From: Leptospira paudalimensis
GTDB taxonomy: Bacteria; Spirochaetota; Leptospiria; Leptospirales; Leptospiraceae
Direction of reading: 5' to 3'
Assembly: GCF_026151345.1 (NCBI RefSeq)
Contig: NZ_JAMQPR010000001.1
Span: 1,470,231 to 1,534,230, forward strand
Length of the DNA stretch: 64,000 nt
Part shown: one piece after another, positions 9,135 to 17,988 of the stretch
Layout: each line of letters opens with the position of its first letter
How positions within the stretch are numbered: position 1 is the first letter of the stretch
Notes under the pieces: model-generated
Seen by the model: the letters and a program-made list of their open reading frames with translations, nothing else
Told to the model about the DNA's origin: nothing
Databases searched by the model: none
Program-made: the position numbers and the translations under genes

Positions 9135-10375
9135 GTTTGGACCCTTACCAACTTCGAAAAGATTTTCCGATCCTTTCTCAGGCAATGCCGAACGGGAAAC
9201 CTCTTGTTTACTTAGACAATGGAGCAACTTCGCAAAAACCGCTCAGTGTCATTCAGGCAACAAATGACTATTATGTGAAAGAAAATGCAAACATCCATCG
9301 GGGTGTGTATTATCTTTCCCAACATGCCACTGAACTTTTTGAACGAACAAGGATCAAAACATCCCATTTTTTCCAAGCACAATGTGCAAAGGCTATTATT
9401 TTCACCCGGGGAACAACAGATGCCATCAATTTAGTGGCACAAACTTATGGACGGGTCAATGTCTCTGAAGGGGATGAGATTGTTTTATCTGTCCAAGAAC
9501 ACCATTCCAATTTAGTTCCTTGGCAAATGTTGGCTCGTGAAAAAAAAGCATTTTTAAAATTCATTCCAATCCTACCTGATACAACCTACGACTTATCAAA
9601 GTTAAGTGAAATCATCACTAAACGAACAAAAATTGTGGCAATTAGTCAAATGTCAAATGTGACTGGAACAGTTCATGATCTACGAAAGATCATTGATCGG
9701 GCAAGGCAAGTTGGCGCCAAAGTACTCGTTGATGGTGCGCAGGCGGCTTGTCATATGCCCATTCACTTAGTGGATTTAGATGTGGATTTTTATGCTTTTT
9801 CTGCCCACAAGATGCTTGGTCCTACTGGAGTTGGTGTACTGTTTGGGAAAGAAGAAATTTTAGAAGCCATGCCACCTTGGTTAGGTGGGGGTGATATGAT
9901 TGAGTCTGTGGAATTGGAAAGTTCTACTTACGCAGCACTTCCTGCTAAATTAGAAGCAGGTACTCCAAACATAGCTGGTGTGATTGGTTTTTCTCATGCC
10001 TTGGATTATTTACAAAAAGTAGGAATGCAAAATATCAAAAACCACGAACGGATGTTAACCGAATATGCTTTGGAACGGTTTCAAAAGATTGGTGGTCTTA
10101 CCCTTTACGGCACAGAGGATTTGGACAAACGTGGTGGTGTTATTTCCTTCACCTTGGAAGGAATCCACCCACATGACGTTGGGTCCATCTTAGATGAAGA
10201 AGGAGTGGCCATCCGTGTGGGACACCACTGTTGCCAACCTCTCATGAAACAGCTGCAAATCCCTGGAACCTGTCGGGCATCGTTTTATTTTTATAATACA
10301 AAAGAAGACATTGATGTTCTCATAAAATCCATTGAGAAGGTAAAATCAATATTTGGTCGTGTCGTCAGAAAATAA
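9131..10375 (+). CDS. sufS: Cysteine desulfurase SufS
   Basis: A 414-residue class V PLP enzyme (group II cysteine desulfurase) that takes sulfur from cysteine as a persulfide. The PLP lysine is K227 ([11 protein letters not shown]), the PLP-phosphate and stacking motifs [11 protein letters not shown] and DGAQAACH are present, and the active-site cysteine is C367 in RVGHHCCQP. The doubled cysteine is slightly unusual (HHCA is commoner). It overlaps the Rieske gene upstream and the SufU gene downstream, so sulfur donor and acceptor are co-translated. Confidence 0.95.
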   Translation: MSLDPYQLRKDFPILSQAMPNGKPLVYLDNGATSQKPLSVIQATNDYYVKENANIHRGVYYLSQHATELFERTRIKTSHFFQAQCAKAIIFTRGTTDAINLVAQTYGRVNVSEGDEIVLSVQEHHSNLVPWQMLAREKKAFLKFIPILPDTTYDLSKLSEIITKRTKIVAISQMSNVTGTVHDLRKIIDRARQVGAKVLVDGAQAACHMPIHLVDLDVDFYAFSAHKMLGPTGVGVLFGKEEILEAMPPWLGGGDMIESVELESSTYAALPAKLEAGTPNIAGVIGFSHALDYLQKVGMQNIKNHERMLTEYALERFQKIGGLTLYGTEDLDKRGGVISFTLEGIHPHDVGSILDEEGVAIRVGHHCCQPLMKQLQIPGTCRASFYFYNTKEDIDVLIKSIEKVKSIFGRVVRK

Positions 10376-10796
10376 TACATACCAAGATTTTCTAAAATGG
10401 AAATCCTATGCTCTGTGGCAGAAACCAAAGGAAACTGTTTTAGAAGTTTCGTCATTGAATCCCTTATGTGGGGATGAAGTGAAATTGTATTACCGAGAAG
10501 AAGGTAAGGATAGTATCAGAATTTTAGGTGTATCTGGTGAATCCTGTTCGATTTGTTCGGCTTCTATTGGTTTTTTATTCAAACACCAAACTGAATTGCA
10601 AAAAGATAAGTTCCTTTCTTACTTGAGTGAACGTAAAAATTTTTTAGAGGGAGATGAAACTTCCTTGTTTGGAGATTTAGAAGAGATAACATTCTTTCGG
10701 AATGTGAAAACTCACCCAAGTCGTTATCGTTGTGCCCTTTTGCCCTGGCAAACTCTATTAAAAATCATTGAGGTAAACCATGATCCGAGATCCTGA
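10353..10796 (+). CDS. sufU: Sulfur-acceptor protein SufU (IscU-like, zinc type)
   Basis: About 147 residues of the IscU/NifU-N fold. Zinc and acceptor ligands are C39 and D41 (NPLCGDEV), C65/C68 (SCSICSAS) and C127 (RYRCALLPW). The stretch between the second and third ligand is longer than in IscU, which is the SufU type that accepts persulfide sulfur from SufS as a zinc protein and is not itself a scaffold. The start is TTG 10353 or GTG 10359, both inside the end of sufS; ribosome sites do not decide between them. It overlaps the SufT-like gene by 17 bases. Confidence 0.88.
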   Translation: MVVSSENNTYQDFLKWKSYALWQKPKETVLEVSSLNPLCGDEVKLYYREEGKDSIRILGVSGESCSICSASIGFLFKHQTELQKDKFLSYLSERKNFLEGDETSLFGDLEEITFFRNVKTHPSRYRCALLPWQTLLKIIEVNHDPRS

Positions 10797-11103
10797 AACA
10801 GAAAAAGAGTGGGAAGTTTATCATAGTATTCGATCTGTCGAAGACCCTGAGATTGGCATTTCTCTTGTTGAACTTGGATTGATTTATGATGTAAAAGTGG
10901 AAGGGGAAAAAGCAGAAGTCACAATGACATATACTTCTCTTGCATGCCCAGCTGGTCCACAAATGAAACAAGACATTGAAAATCATGCACTACGCGTGGA
11001 AGGAATTTCAGAAGTGGTTGTACATGTTGTCTGGAACCCAAAATGGGAACCAAGATCTATGGCAAGTGAAGAAGCGAAAATGCAAATGGGGATATTCGAT
11101 TGA
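10780..11103 (+). CDS. SufT-like MIP18/DUF59-family Fe-S assembly protein
   Basis: A 107-residue protein made almost only of the MIP18 (DUF59) domain: [22 protein letters not shown] is the N-terminal signature and [10 protein letters not shown] holds the conserved cysteine loop. Family members (SufT, PaaD, CIA2) help load Fe-S clusters onto client enzymes. It closes the suf run and overlaps the start of ggt by 4 bases. Close SufT proteins carry the same domain; I do not assign a symbol because PaaD-like and SufT-like proteins cannot be separated by eye. Confidence 0.85.
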   Translation: MIRDPETEKEWEVYHSIRSVEDPEIGISLVELGLIYDVKVEGEKAEVTMTYTSLACPAGPQMKQDIENHALRVEGISEVVVHVVWNPKWEPRSMASEEAKMQMGIFD

Positions 11104-12872
11104 GTTTATTTTTTGGCAAAAAGAGATTCTATCTCTTTCTGTTCTGCGGAGTTTTATCCTTAGGTAGCTGTGAAACGATCCAAACGTTTTTAGATACCAA
11201 AGAGAAAACCGATGAGTTATCTTCTTCCTTGCCTCAGATCCAAGGTGCCTCACTTAAAAGAGATCGTTATGAATTGATTGGTCGTGAGTTTATGATAGCA
11301 ACCGACCATCCTCTTGCTTCCCAAGCTGGGGTTGAAGTATGGAAACAAGGTGGAAATGTTGTGGATGTTTTTGCTGCCGCAAGTTTTGCCATCTCCGTTT
11401 TAAGACCACAATCGACTGGGTTACTTGGCGGCGGATTTGCAATTGTATACCTACCCAAAAAAGGGAAATGGGCCTATGATTTCCGAGAACGTTCTCCAAA
11501 GAAAGGAATTGCTTCTTTTTATACAAAATCTGATGGATCTGCCGATATTGAAAAAATTAGCAAAGGTCCATTTAGTGCCGGAGTTCCTGGAAATGTTCAA
11601 GGAATTCTGAAAATCCAAAAACAACATGGAAAACTTCCCATCACAGATGTACTCGCACCTGCTATGCGTTATGCGAAAAATGGTTTTGCCGTGTATGGAG
11701 ATTTAGCCAATGTAATCGCTAAAGTTTGGCCAAATATGAATCCATCGATGCAAAAGGTTTTTGGGATAGACAACCGTCCCATTCGGGAAGGGGAACTTTT
11801 GGTTCAAACTGATTTGTTCCAAACGTTAAGCCGGATTGCTGAAAATGAAGAGAAAGAATGGATCGATGGTGAAACAACAAGGTTAGTCACTGAATATTAC
11901 AAAGAATTCGATGGATTCATCAGTGAAGAAGATTGGAAAGAATACCAAGTCAAACAGCTGGAACCGTTGAGTAGTTCTGTTTGGGGATACCAAATGTTGA
12001 CTATGCCCCCTCCTAGTTCTGGTGTACATTTGGTTACATTGATGTTATTAAAAACGGAGATGGCAAAACGCCAATCCTTTCCCAAAGGCCAAGTGGGAGA
12101 AATGATTCAAATCACGGAAGCAATGCGTGTTGCCTACAGAGACAGAGCTGAGTTAGGTGGAGATCCAAATTTTACAGAAGTGCCTGTTACGAAACTAATC
12201 TCCTTACCTTATATCCAAGAAGAAGTGAATGAAATCGAAAAAAAGGTAGTGTCTGGAAATTGGAAAACCATTCAAAAACCGGTTGAACCAAAGGATTCTT
12301 ATAATACCACTCATATCTCTGTGATGGACAAGGAAGGGAATGCCGTTTCTTCCACACAATCCATCAATGGAATTTTTGGTGCCATCCAAATGGTTCCTGG
12401 AACTGGTCTTGTTTTGAATAATACGATGGATGATTTTTCCATTGCACCTGGAGTTCCAAATCTATATGGACTTGTTGGTTCGAAAGCAAATGCGATAAGC
12501 CCAGGAAAAACACCTCTTTCGAGTATGAGCCCAACCATTCTAATGGAACCAAATGGAAATACAAAGTTAGTCATTGGTGCTCCAGGTGGGTCTCAAATTC
12601 CAACCTCCATTTTTAACACTTTGTATCATTATTTGATTCAAAAACGAAACTTATATGAAAGTGTTTCTTTTCCACGCATCCACCACCAATACCAACCTGA
12701 TACATTATTTTTGGATCCTGAATTAAAAGGAACGTTTCCTGAAACGGAACTTCTCTTTTACCAAGTCCAATATGGTAGGCACCGTGCGAAAGTATTTGTT
12801 GTGTCAAAAGAAGGAGAAAAACTCATAGGTGTTTCTGACCCGAAAGGGGAAGGTGTTCCATTAGGTTTTTAG
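11100..12872 (+). CDS. ggt: Gamma-glutamyltranspeptidase, predicted lipoprotein
   Basis: A 590-residue Ntn hydrolase that removes the gamma-glutamyl group from glutathione outside the cytoplasm. Residues 1-24 form a lipoprotein signal (VLSLGSC, lipid cysteine C24). R131 (DFRERSP) fits the substrate-binding arginine. The self-cleavage/catalytic threonine is T403 in [10 protein letters not shown], where a large and a small subunit would be formed. Near the C-terminus is [12 protein letters not shown]. The TTG start at 11100 overlaps the previous gene. It is followed 3 bases later by the gshA-like gene, so glutathione breakdown and synthesis are coupled. Lipid anchoring of a transpeptidase is a spirochaete-flavoured feature. 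Confidence 0.92.
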   Translation: MSLFFGKKRFYLFLFCGVLSLGSCETIQTFLDTKEKTDELSSSLPQIQGASLKRDRYELIGREFMIATDHPLASQAGVEVWKQGGNVVDVFAAASFAISVLRPQSTGLLGGGFAIVYLPKKGKWAYDFRERSPKKGIASFYTKSDGSADIEKISKGPFSAGVPGNVQGILKIQKQHGKLPITDVLAPAMRYAKNGFAVYGDLANVIAKVWPNMNPSMQKVFGIDNRPIREGELLVQTDLFQTLSRIAENEEKEWIDGETTRLVTEYYKEFDGFISEEDWKEYQVKQLEPLSSSVWGYQMLTMPPPSSGVHLVTLMLLKTEMAKRQSFPKGQVGEMIQITEAMRVAYRDRAELGGDPNFTEVPVTKLISLPYIQEEVNEIEKKVVSGNWKTIQKPVEPKDSYNTTHISVMDKEGNAVSSTQSINGIFGAIQMVPGTGLVLNNTMDDFSIAPGVPNLYGLVGSKANAISPGKTPLSSMSPTILMEPNGNTKLVIGAPGGSQIPTSIFNTLYHYLIQKRNLYESVSFPRIHHQYQPDTLFLDPELKGTFPETELLFYQVQYGRHRAKVFVVSKEGEKLIGVSDPKGEGVPLGF

Positions 12873-12875
12873 TCG

Positions 12876-14477
12876 ATGAAAGCAAAATTATTAAAATCAA
12901 AACAGAAAAATTCAACTGTTTCCCTTTTTTCAAAGGAATACAAAGATTGTCTACTCAGTGCCAAACATGGTTTAGAAAGAGAAAGTGTGCGAGTAGATGA
13001 AAAAGCATTTTTTTCACAATCACCTCATCCAAAATCGTTAGGTTCTAGTTTAACTCATCCTCTCATTAAAACCGATTTTGCAGAGGCTCAAATTGAATAT
13101 GCAACTAACATACATAAAACCATTCCCGATGCCCTGAATGAACTCACTGAACTCCATGCATTTACAGCTAAAAATTTAGGAAACGAATACCTGTGGCCAT
13201 TTAGTATGCCACCTGTTTTGCCTAAAGAGAATAAAATTGAAGTTGGTCAGTACGGAACTTCAAATGAAGGGCGAAAAAAAACAATTTATCGAAATGGATT
13301 GGGGCATCGATACGGAAAAAAAATGCAAACCATTTCGGGAGTCCATTACAACGTATCCTTTGATACTTGTATGTTGTCAGTAGTTTCTGAAAAAAGATTT
13401 CAAAAACCACTGACCAAAGAAACAAAATCACAAATTTATTTTGATACCATTCGTAATTTTTATCGGATTTCACCAGCACTTTTGTATTTGTTTGGATCTT
13501 CTAGTTTAACAGATTCTACATTCATTGACTCTCCGAGTGCATTCAAAAACTTACGCAAGTTAGATTCAAAAACATTAAATGCTCCATATTCCACTACTTT
13601 ACGGTTATCGAATATAGGTTATACTAGTAAAGTGCAAGGCAAATACCCAATTTCCGTGAATTCCTTAAAGGAATATGCATCGGACATGTGTCAAGTTGTT
13701 TCTAAATCATACGCACCTTACAAAAAATTTAACACCAAACCAACCAATCAATTGAATGACTTTGTTTTACAATTGGAAAATGAATATTACTCACTGGTTA
13801 GGCCAAAACAAGTTCCAAAAGGTGAGGAAAGAGTTGTAGATGCACTGATGGAACGTGGAGTCGAATACCTGGAATTAAGACTTCTTGATTTGGATCCTTT
13901 TTCAGCGATTGGTGTAGAAGAAACAAGACTTTATTTCCTTCATATGGTTCTCCTATACTGTATGTTAAACGATTCTCCAAAAGCTGATGCGATTGAAATG
14001 GCAAATTGGAGAAAAAACCAAGAACTCACAACTTGGTTCGGCCGAAAACCAGAGACAAAGGTTTTTTTATTTGGAAAAGAGATTCTCCTTCGAGACATGG
14101 TACACCAACTTTTTGTCGACTTACAACCGATCGCTGACCTTTTAGATGATAATAATGCGAATGGACCTTTTAGTCGGTCTTGGGAAACACAATGGGAAAA
14201 ATGGGATGATCCTTCCTTCCTTGGTGCAACCATGTCTGAGTTGGATTTGAAGATCCATAAAACGAGTTTCCGAGAATTTGGTCTGGCACTTGCCAAATCA
14301 CATAAAGCTGAACTTTTACAAGTGGGTCTTTCTCCCAATCGTATCAAATATTACGAAGACCTAAGTGAACAATCGATATATGAACAGAAAAAAATCGAAA
14401 CCTTAGAAGGAAGCCACCTTAAAAAAAACCAAAAACCCATACAAATTAAACCGCTAAAACTTTGTAGTGAGGTTTAA
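12876..14477 (+). CDS. gshA: Glutamate-cysteine ligase, proteobacterial GshA / GshF N-half type
   Basis: A 533-residue enzyme making gamma-glutamylcysteine. Motifs of the E. coli-type GshA family are clear: HGLERESVRV, DFAEAQIEYAT, RNGLGHRYGKKMQTISGVHYNVSF, STTLRLSNIGY and EYLELRLLDLDPFSAIGV. It is preceded by ggt and overlapped by or adjoining an ATP-grasp gene that corresponds to the C-terminal half of the bifunctional GshF. Together the two genes look like a GshF split into two proteins, and the pair should make glutathione in the cytoplasm. Confidence 0.9.
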   Translation: MKAKLLKSKQKNSTVSLFSKEYKDCLLSAKHGLERESVRVDEKAFFSQSPHPKSLGSSLTHPLIKTDFAEAQIEYATNIHKTIPDALNELTELHAFTAKNLGNEYLWPFSMPPVLPKENKIEVGQYGTSNEGRKKTIYRNGLGHRYGKKMQTISGVHYNVSFDTCMLSVVSEKRFQKPLTKETKSQIYFDTIRNFYRISPALLYLFGSSSLTDSTFIDSPSAFKNLRKLDSKTLNAPYSTTLRLSNIGYTSKVQGKYPISVNSLKEYASDMCQVVSKSYAPYKKFNTKPTNQLNDFVLQLENEYYSLVRPKQVPKGEERVVDALMERGVEYLELRLLDLDPFSAIGVEETRLYFLHMVLLYCMLNDSPKADAIEMANWRKNQELTTWFGRKPETKVFLFGKEILLRDMVHQLFVDLQPIADLLDDNNANGPFSRSWETQWEKWDDPSFLGATMSELDLKIHKTSFREFGLALAKSHKAELLQVGLSPNRIKYYEDLSEQSIYEQKKIETLEGSHLKKNQKPIQIKPLKLCSEV

Positions 14478-14478
14478 C

Positions 14479-15486
14479 GTGACAGAACCAAAACCATTAT
14501 TACCAGGTTGGGAAGACTTAGAAATATCGACTCAAATCATCATACGTGATGCAATCAGTAGAGGAATCGGAGTAGAAGTAATCGATCGTAAGGAAAATTT
14601 TTTACGTTTGGTCAAAGGCAATCATTCAGAATTTGTAAAAGAAGCTAGCAAAACACGTTTGGATAGTTTGATGACTTATTTGGTCATGGAAAATAAAATT
14701 GCTTCCAAACTAGTGTTAAGTGAAAGCCAAGTTAGAGTTCCTATTGGCAAAGATTATTCCCGAGTTGAAGACGCCTTGTTGGATTATCCGGTTTTTTTAT
14801 CTAAAAAAAAAGTGATAAAACCTGTCACAACCAATTTTGGAATTGGAATTGGTATATCGAATCCAAATGATTCTTTGGAAAAATTCACTTTTTTTGTCAA
14901 ACAAGCCTTTTCATTTTCGAATTCAATCATTGTTGAAGAATTTATAGAAGGTCCTGAATACCGCTTTTTAGTATTAGGTGATGAAGTGGTGGCGGTTTGT
15001 AACCGCGTTCCTGCGAATGTGGTAGGGGATGGTATTCATACCATTAAGGAACTCATTGAAACAAAAAACAAAGATCCTAGACGTGGGGAAGGTCATATCA
15101 CTGCTTTAGAAAAAATCCAAATGTCAGAAACGGAAAGTTTAGTTATTTCTGATTATGGATTAACATTCGACTCGGTTCCGAAAAAAGGGGAACAAGTATT
15201 TTTAAGAAAAAATTCCAATATATCAACTGGTGGTGATTCTATCGATGTAACTGATTTGGTTCACCCAGAGTTTAAAACTATTGCTTTAAATGCAGCAAAG
15301 GCAGCTTCTGCGGTGATTTGTGGGATTGATATCATCTCCAGTGCGATTACGGAAAAACCAAATCCGGAACATTATGCGGTATTAGAAATTAATTTTAATC
15401 CTGTGTTGTACATCCATGAATTTCCATACGCAGGAACACCAAGAGCTGTTGGTGATAAAATTCTCGATTTATTAGGATTTACGTAA
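14479..15486 (+). CDS. ATP-grasp ligase, glutathione synthetase half of a split GshF
   Basis: About 335 residues with an ATP-grasp fold of the GshF/cyanophycin-synthetase type. It shows VIKPVTTNFGIGIG (lysine and glycine loop), IIVEEFIEGPEYRFLVLGDEVVAV, the ISTGGDSIDVTDLVHP stretch and a metal-binding VLEINFNP near the end. In GshF this domain adds glycine to gamma-glutamylcysteine. GTG at 14479 is preferred because GAGGT sits 6 bases upstream; GTG at 14467 in the same frame would overlap the gshA stop. It is directly downstream of gshA, which fixes the likely substrate. A free-standing cyanophycin-like ligase is the alternative but fits the context poorly. Confidence 0.85.
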   Translation: MTEPKPLLPGWEDLEISTQIIIRDAISRGIGVEVIDRKENFLRLVKGNHSEFVKEASKTRLDSLMTYLVMENKIASKLVLSESQVRVPIGKDYSRVEDALLDYPVFLSKKKVIKPVTTNFGIGIGISNPNDSLEKFTFFVKQAFSFSNSIIVEEFIEGPEYRFLVLGDEVVAVCNRVPANVVGDGIHTIKELIETKNKDPRRGEGHITALEKIQMSETESLVISDYGLTFDSVPKKGEQVFLRKNSNISTGGDSIDVTDLVHPEFKTIALNAAKAASAVICGIDIISSAITEKPNPEHYAVLEINFNPVLYIHEFPYAGTPRAVGDKILDLLGFT

Positions 15487-15721
15487 ATTTGTTTCGAAGG
15501 TAGTCGATGATGTCGAGAGATTCATACATTTTTGTCTCTCCGTCAACAAGGAAAGGGACTTGTGAAATGCCACCTAACTTGATGACTTCGTCCCTGCCTT
15601 GTGTGCCATACCTTGCCTCTACCAAAATATAGTCCTTACCTTCTGTCAAACCTAGTGTGTGTATGGCTTGCCTAACACGGTAACAATAAGGACAGGAGTC
15701 ATATTGGTAGAGACGGATCAT
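15479..15721 (-). CDS. Glutaredoxin-like dithiol protein
   Basis: An 80-residue thioredoxin-fold protein with an N-terminal CPYC active site (residues 10-13, DSCPYCYR). SQVPFLVD is the cis-proline segment and MYESLDIIDYL the closing helix, which also recalls the N-terminal domain of glutathione S-transferases. It should reduce disulfides or glutathione mixed disulfides. It is convergent with the glutathione-ligase gene, overlapping its 3' end by 8 bases, and lies 5 bases downstream of the monothiol glutaredoxin in the same operon. Confidence 0.88.
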   Translation of the reverse strand: MIRLYQYDSCPYCYRVRQAIHTLGLTEGKDYILVEARYGTQGRDEVIKLGGISQVPFLVDGETKMYESLDIIDYLRNKFT

Positions 15722-15725
15722 GGGA

Positions 15726-16034
15726 TTAACCTACTTTTTTTTTGAGTTCCCCAGATTGAGCCATTTGCACCGTGATGTCATGACCACCAACAAATTCACC
15801 ATTGATATAAAGTTGAGGGATGGTTGGCCAATTGGTGTATTCTTTAATTCCTTCTCTGACTTTCATGTCGGAAAGAACATTAAAAGAACCAAATGGAATC
15901 CCTTGTTGTTTTAAGGTTGACACCACACCTGCAGAAAATCCGCATTGTGGCATTTCAGGGGTTCCTTTCATAAAAAGAAAAACCTTTTCCGATTTGATTA
16001 ACGATTCAATTTTATCTTTTAACTCTTGTTCCAT
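15726..16034 (-). CDS. grxD: Monothiol glutaredoxin (CGFS type)
   Basis: A 102-residue Grx4/GrxD-type protein. FMKGTPEMPQCGFSAGVV carries the CGFS active site and the preceding glutathione-binding lysine. WPTIPQLYINGEFVGGHDI holds the cis-proline and glycine motifs. CGFS glutaredoxins hold a glutathione-ligated [2Fe-2S] cluster and hand it to clients, commonly as a complex with BolA. The next gene upstream in the operon, 2 bases away, is a BolA protein, so the classical pair is encoded together, within a few kilobases of the suf genes. Confidence 0.93.
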   Translation of the reverse strand: MEQELKDKIESLIKSEKVFLFMKGTPEMPQCGFSAGVVSTLKQQGIPFGSFNVLSDMKVREGIKEYTNWPTIPQLYINGEFVGGHDITVQMAQSGELKKKVG

Positions 16035-16036
16035 TA

Positions 16037-16261
16037 TTATTCACTCCTTGTTTCCAATGCTAATGCATGGATTTCTTCTTTTAATTCTTCTTTTAAAGTA
16101 GCATACACCATACGGTGTTGTTCAATAAGACCCTTACCATTAAATCCTTTGTAAGTGACAACCGCTTTGATATGTACGCCGTCACGGTAAGGATCTAAAA
16201 TTTCGACAGTACAACCTGGCAAACCCTCTTCGATTTTTTTTTGGATTTCTGGAATGGTCAT
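16037..16261 (-). CDS. BolA-family protein (first copy, partner of CGFS glutaredoxin)
   Basis: A 74-residue BolA domain: MTIPEIQKKIEEGLPGC, HIKAVVTYKGFNGKGLIEQHRMVYATL and a C-terminal IHALALET helix-strand. The segment with FNGKGLIEQHRMVY is the family signature. The start is placed at the ATG at 16261, where BolA homology begins; a longer frame from 16309 would overlap the transferase gene without family support. The neighbouring CGFS glutaredoxin makes a role in Fe-S cluster transfer the best guess. Confidence 0.88.
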   Translation of the reverse strand: MTIPEIQKKIEEGLPGCTVEILDPYRDGVHIKAVVTYKGFNGKGLIEQHRMVYATLKEELKEEIHALALETRSE

Positions 16262-16262
16262 C

Positions 16263-16934
16263 CTACAATTTTCCTCCCAACCATGAGTTGTGGGCTTTGA
16301 TAAATTCAATGTATTCTTTTGGCACTTCTGGTAAAACAGAATTCTTTACTGATGGTAAAGAAAGTAGTGTATCACTCCAAATTTGAATTTTTGGAAATCC
16401 ACTTACTAGATCATATTCGGCTCCCTTTGATTTTAGAAAATCCAAACGCATAAAAAAAGGTGCATAGGCAGTATCAACCAAGTGCATGGAATCACCTGCA
16501 AAGAATAACTTTCCATCTTTTGGGTTGGGTAAAACTGGTTCTAAGATTTTAAATTTCGAAAGAATTTCGTCCCTTTTTTTGTTGGATTCTGCCTCATCTT
16601 TTGACATGGTCCATAAATATTGGTCAACCAGTAAGGCACTTGCAAATTCTGCCCAAGCTCTATGTTTTGCTTTTACCAATGGGTCTTTTGGATGGAGGCT
16701 CGGAAGGTTTGTTTCATCCAAATATTCGTTAATCACCGCAGATTCAAACAACACTTCGTCTCCCACTACAAGCACCGGAACCCGACCAAAAGGTGAAATT
16801 TTTAAAAACCAATCTGGTTTATTTGCTAAATCAATGTATTTGATTTCATAATCTACTTTTTTTTCTAATAGGTTAATCACTGAGCGTTGCACATACGGAC
16901 AAAGTTTGAAGCTGATGAGTGTTGGTTTTACCAT
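16263..16934 (-). CDS. Glutathione S-transferase family protein
   Basis: A 223-residue protein with an N-terminal thioredoxin-like GST domain (LISFKLCPYVQRS, then GRVPVLVVGDEVLFESAVINEYLDE holding cis-Pro and the glutathione-binding E-S pair) and a C-terminal all-helical domain (about 90-215). The CPYVQR form at the start is that of omega/beta-type bacterial GSTs, where a cysteine (C12) can replace the usual serine or tyrosine. It is encoded between two BolA genes in an operon with glutaredoxins. The substrate cannot be told. Confidence 0.88.
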   Translation of the reverse strand: MVKPTLISFKLCPYVQRSVINLLEKKVDYEIKYIDLANKPDWFLKISPFGRVPVLVVGDEVLFESAVINEYLDETNLPSLHPKDPLVKAKHRAWAEFASALLVDQYLWTMSKDEAESNKKRDEILSKFKILEPVLPNPKDGKLFFAGDSMHLVDTAYAPFFMRLDFLKSKGAEYDLVSGFPKIQIWSDTLLSLPSVKNSVLPEVPKEYIEFIKAHNSWLGGKL

Positions 16935-16947
16935 ACAAATTAGACTC

Positions 16948-17238
16948 CTAATTGGGCGAGGATAGATCCATTTCTAGAGCATGGAGGCCTTTTTTAAATT
17001 CAGGTCCGAGTAGCGAATAAACTTCTCGGTGTTGTTCCACCGTTGACTTTCCGTGGAATTTGGGTGATACCATTTTGATCCGAAAGTGGGTTTCCTTGGA
17101 ATCCTTGGTCATACCAGGGTGACCCGCATGTTCCCATGATACATCGAGTACAGAAAGTTCTGTGGGAAGGAAAAACTCCTTCAAAACTTGTTCCATTCGA
17201 TCTTTTCTAGTTTGTTTAGTTTCTAATTCCATAACCAA
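16948..17238 (-). CDS. BolA-family protein (second copy)
   Basis: A 96-residue BolA-like protein with a longer N-terminus than its neighbour at 16.1 kb. The signature is KFHGKSTVEQHREVYSLL followed by GLHALEMDL. It has the HxGHPGM-type loop (WEHAGHPGM) of the BolA1/BolA-proper group, while the other copy is of the shorter YrbA/IbaG-like or BolA2 type. The start may be the ATG at 17238 or the one two codons later. It overlaps the permease gene by 23 bases, so it is co-transcribed with the ABC exporter upstream. Confidence 0.85.
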   Translation of the reverse strand: MVMELETKQTRKDRMEQVLKEFFLPTELSVLDVSWEHAGHPGMTKDSKETHFRIKMVSPKFHGKSTVEQHREVYSLLGPEFKKGLHALEMDLSSPN

Positions 17239-17986
17239 TTTTCATTAACCTAACATTGAGTAAAAATAAAAGAGCACAAAGAAATAGGATAAAACTAAGA
17301 GAAAAAATTAAATTTACATCCGTTATCCCGATAAATCCATATCGGAAAAGATTCACCATATACAAAATCGGATTTAGATATGAGACGGTTTGCCAAAATT
17401 CAGGTAAATTTTTGACAGAATAAAACACACCACCTAAGTAAGTTAATGGAGTGAGGATAAAAGTGGGAATGATTGTAACATCATCAAATTTTTTTGCAAA
17501 AAGAGCATTAAAAAATCCTCCAAGTGAAAATAAAATCGATGTTAGGATGACTGTAAAAAAGATGATGATGGGATGTTGGAATTGAAGATTTGTAAAAAAT
17601 AAGGAAGTGAGAGTTACCAAAATTCCGACAAAAAGACCTCGCACCACTCCACCAAACGTATAACCTAAAACAATGGTATAAGGAGATGTGGGTGATACCA
17701 AAAGTTCTTCGATATTTTTTTGGAACTTACTGGAAAAAAAGGAAGAAACAACATTGTTATAGGAATTGGTTATGACACTCATCATGATAAGTCCGGGAAC
17801 AATGAATTCGATGTAAGTAAAATTTCCGATTTTGCCAATTTGTCTACCAACAAGTTCCCCAAAAATAAGGAAATAAAGTGCCATTGTGATCACGGGTGGG
17901 ATTAAGGTTTGGACCCAGATTCTAATGATTCGAATCCATTCTCTTCGAACGATGGTTTTAAGTGCCGTTAAGTTTTCTTTCCACAT
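17216..17986 (-). CDS. ABC-2 type transporter permease
   Basis: A 256-residue inner-membrane protein with six hydrophobic segments. It has the ABC-2 exporter pattern FTYIEFIVPGLIMMSVITNSYNNVVSSFFSSKFQKNI (shown by residues from IEFIVPGL to NIEELLVSP), typical of the YadH/NodJ group. It follows the ATPase gene by 2 bases, which gives the exporter pair. The substrate is unknown; drugs, lipids or polysaccharides are the usual ones in this family. Confidence 0.88.
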   Translation of the reverse strand: MWKENLTALKTIVRREWIRIIRIWVQTLIPPVITMALYFLIFGELVGRQIGKIGNFTYIEFIVPGLIMMSVITNSYNNVVSSFFSSKFQKNIEELLVSPTSPYTIVLGYTFGGVVRGLFVGILVTLTSLFFTNLQFQHPIIIFFTVILTSILFSLGGFFNALFAKKFDDVTIIPTFILTPLTYLGGVFYSVKNLPEFWQTVSYLNPILYMVNLFRYGFIGITDVNLIFSLSFILFLCALLFLLNVRLMKIGYGIRN

Positions 17987-17988
17987 GA

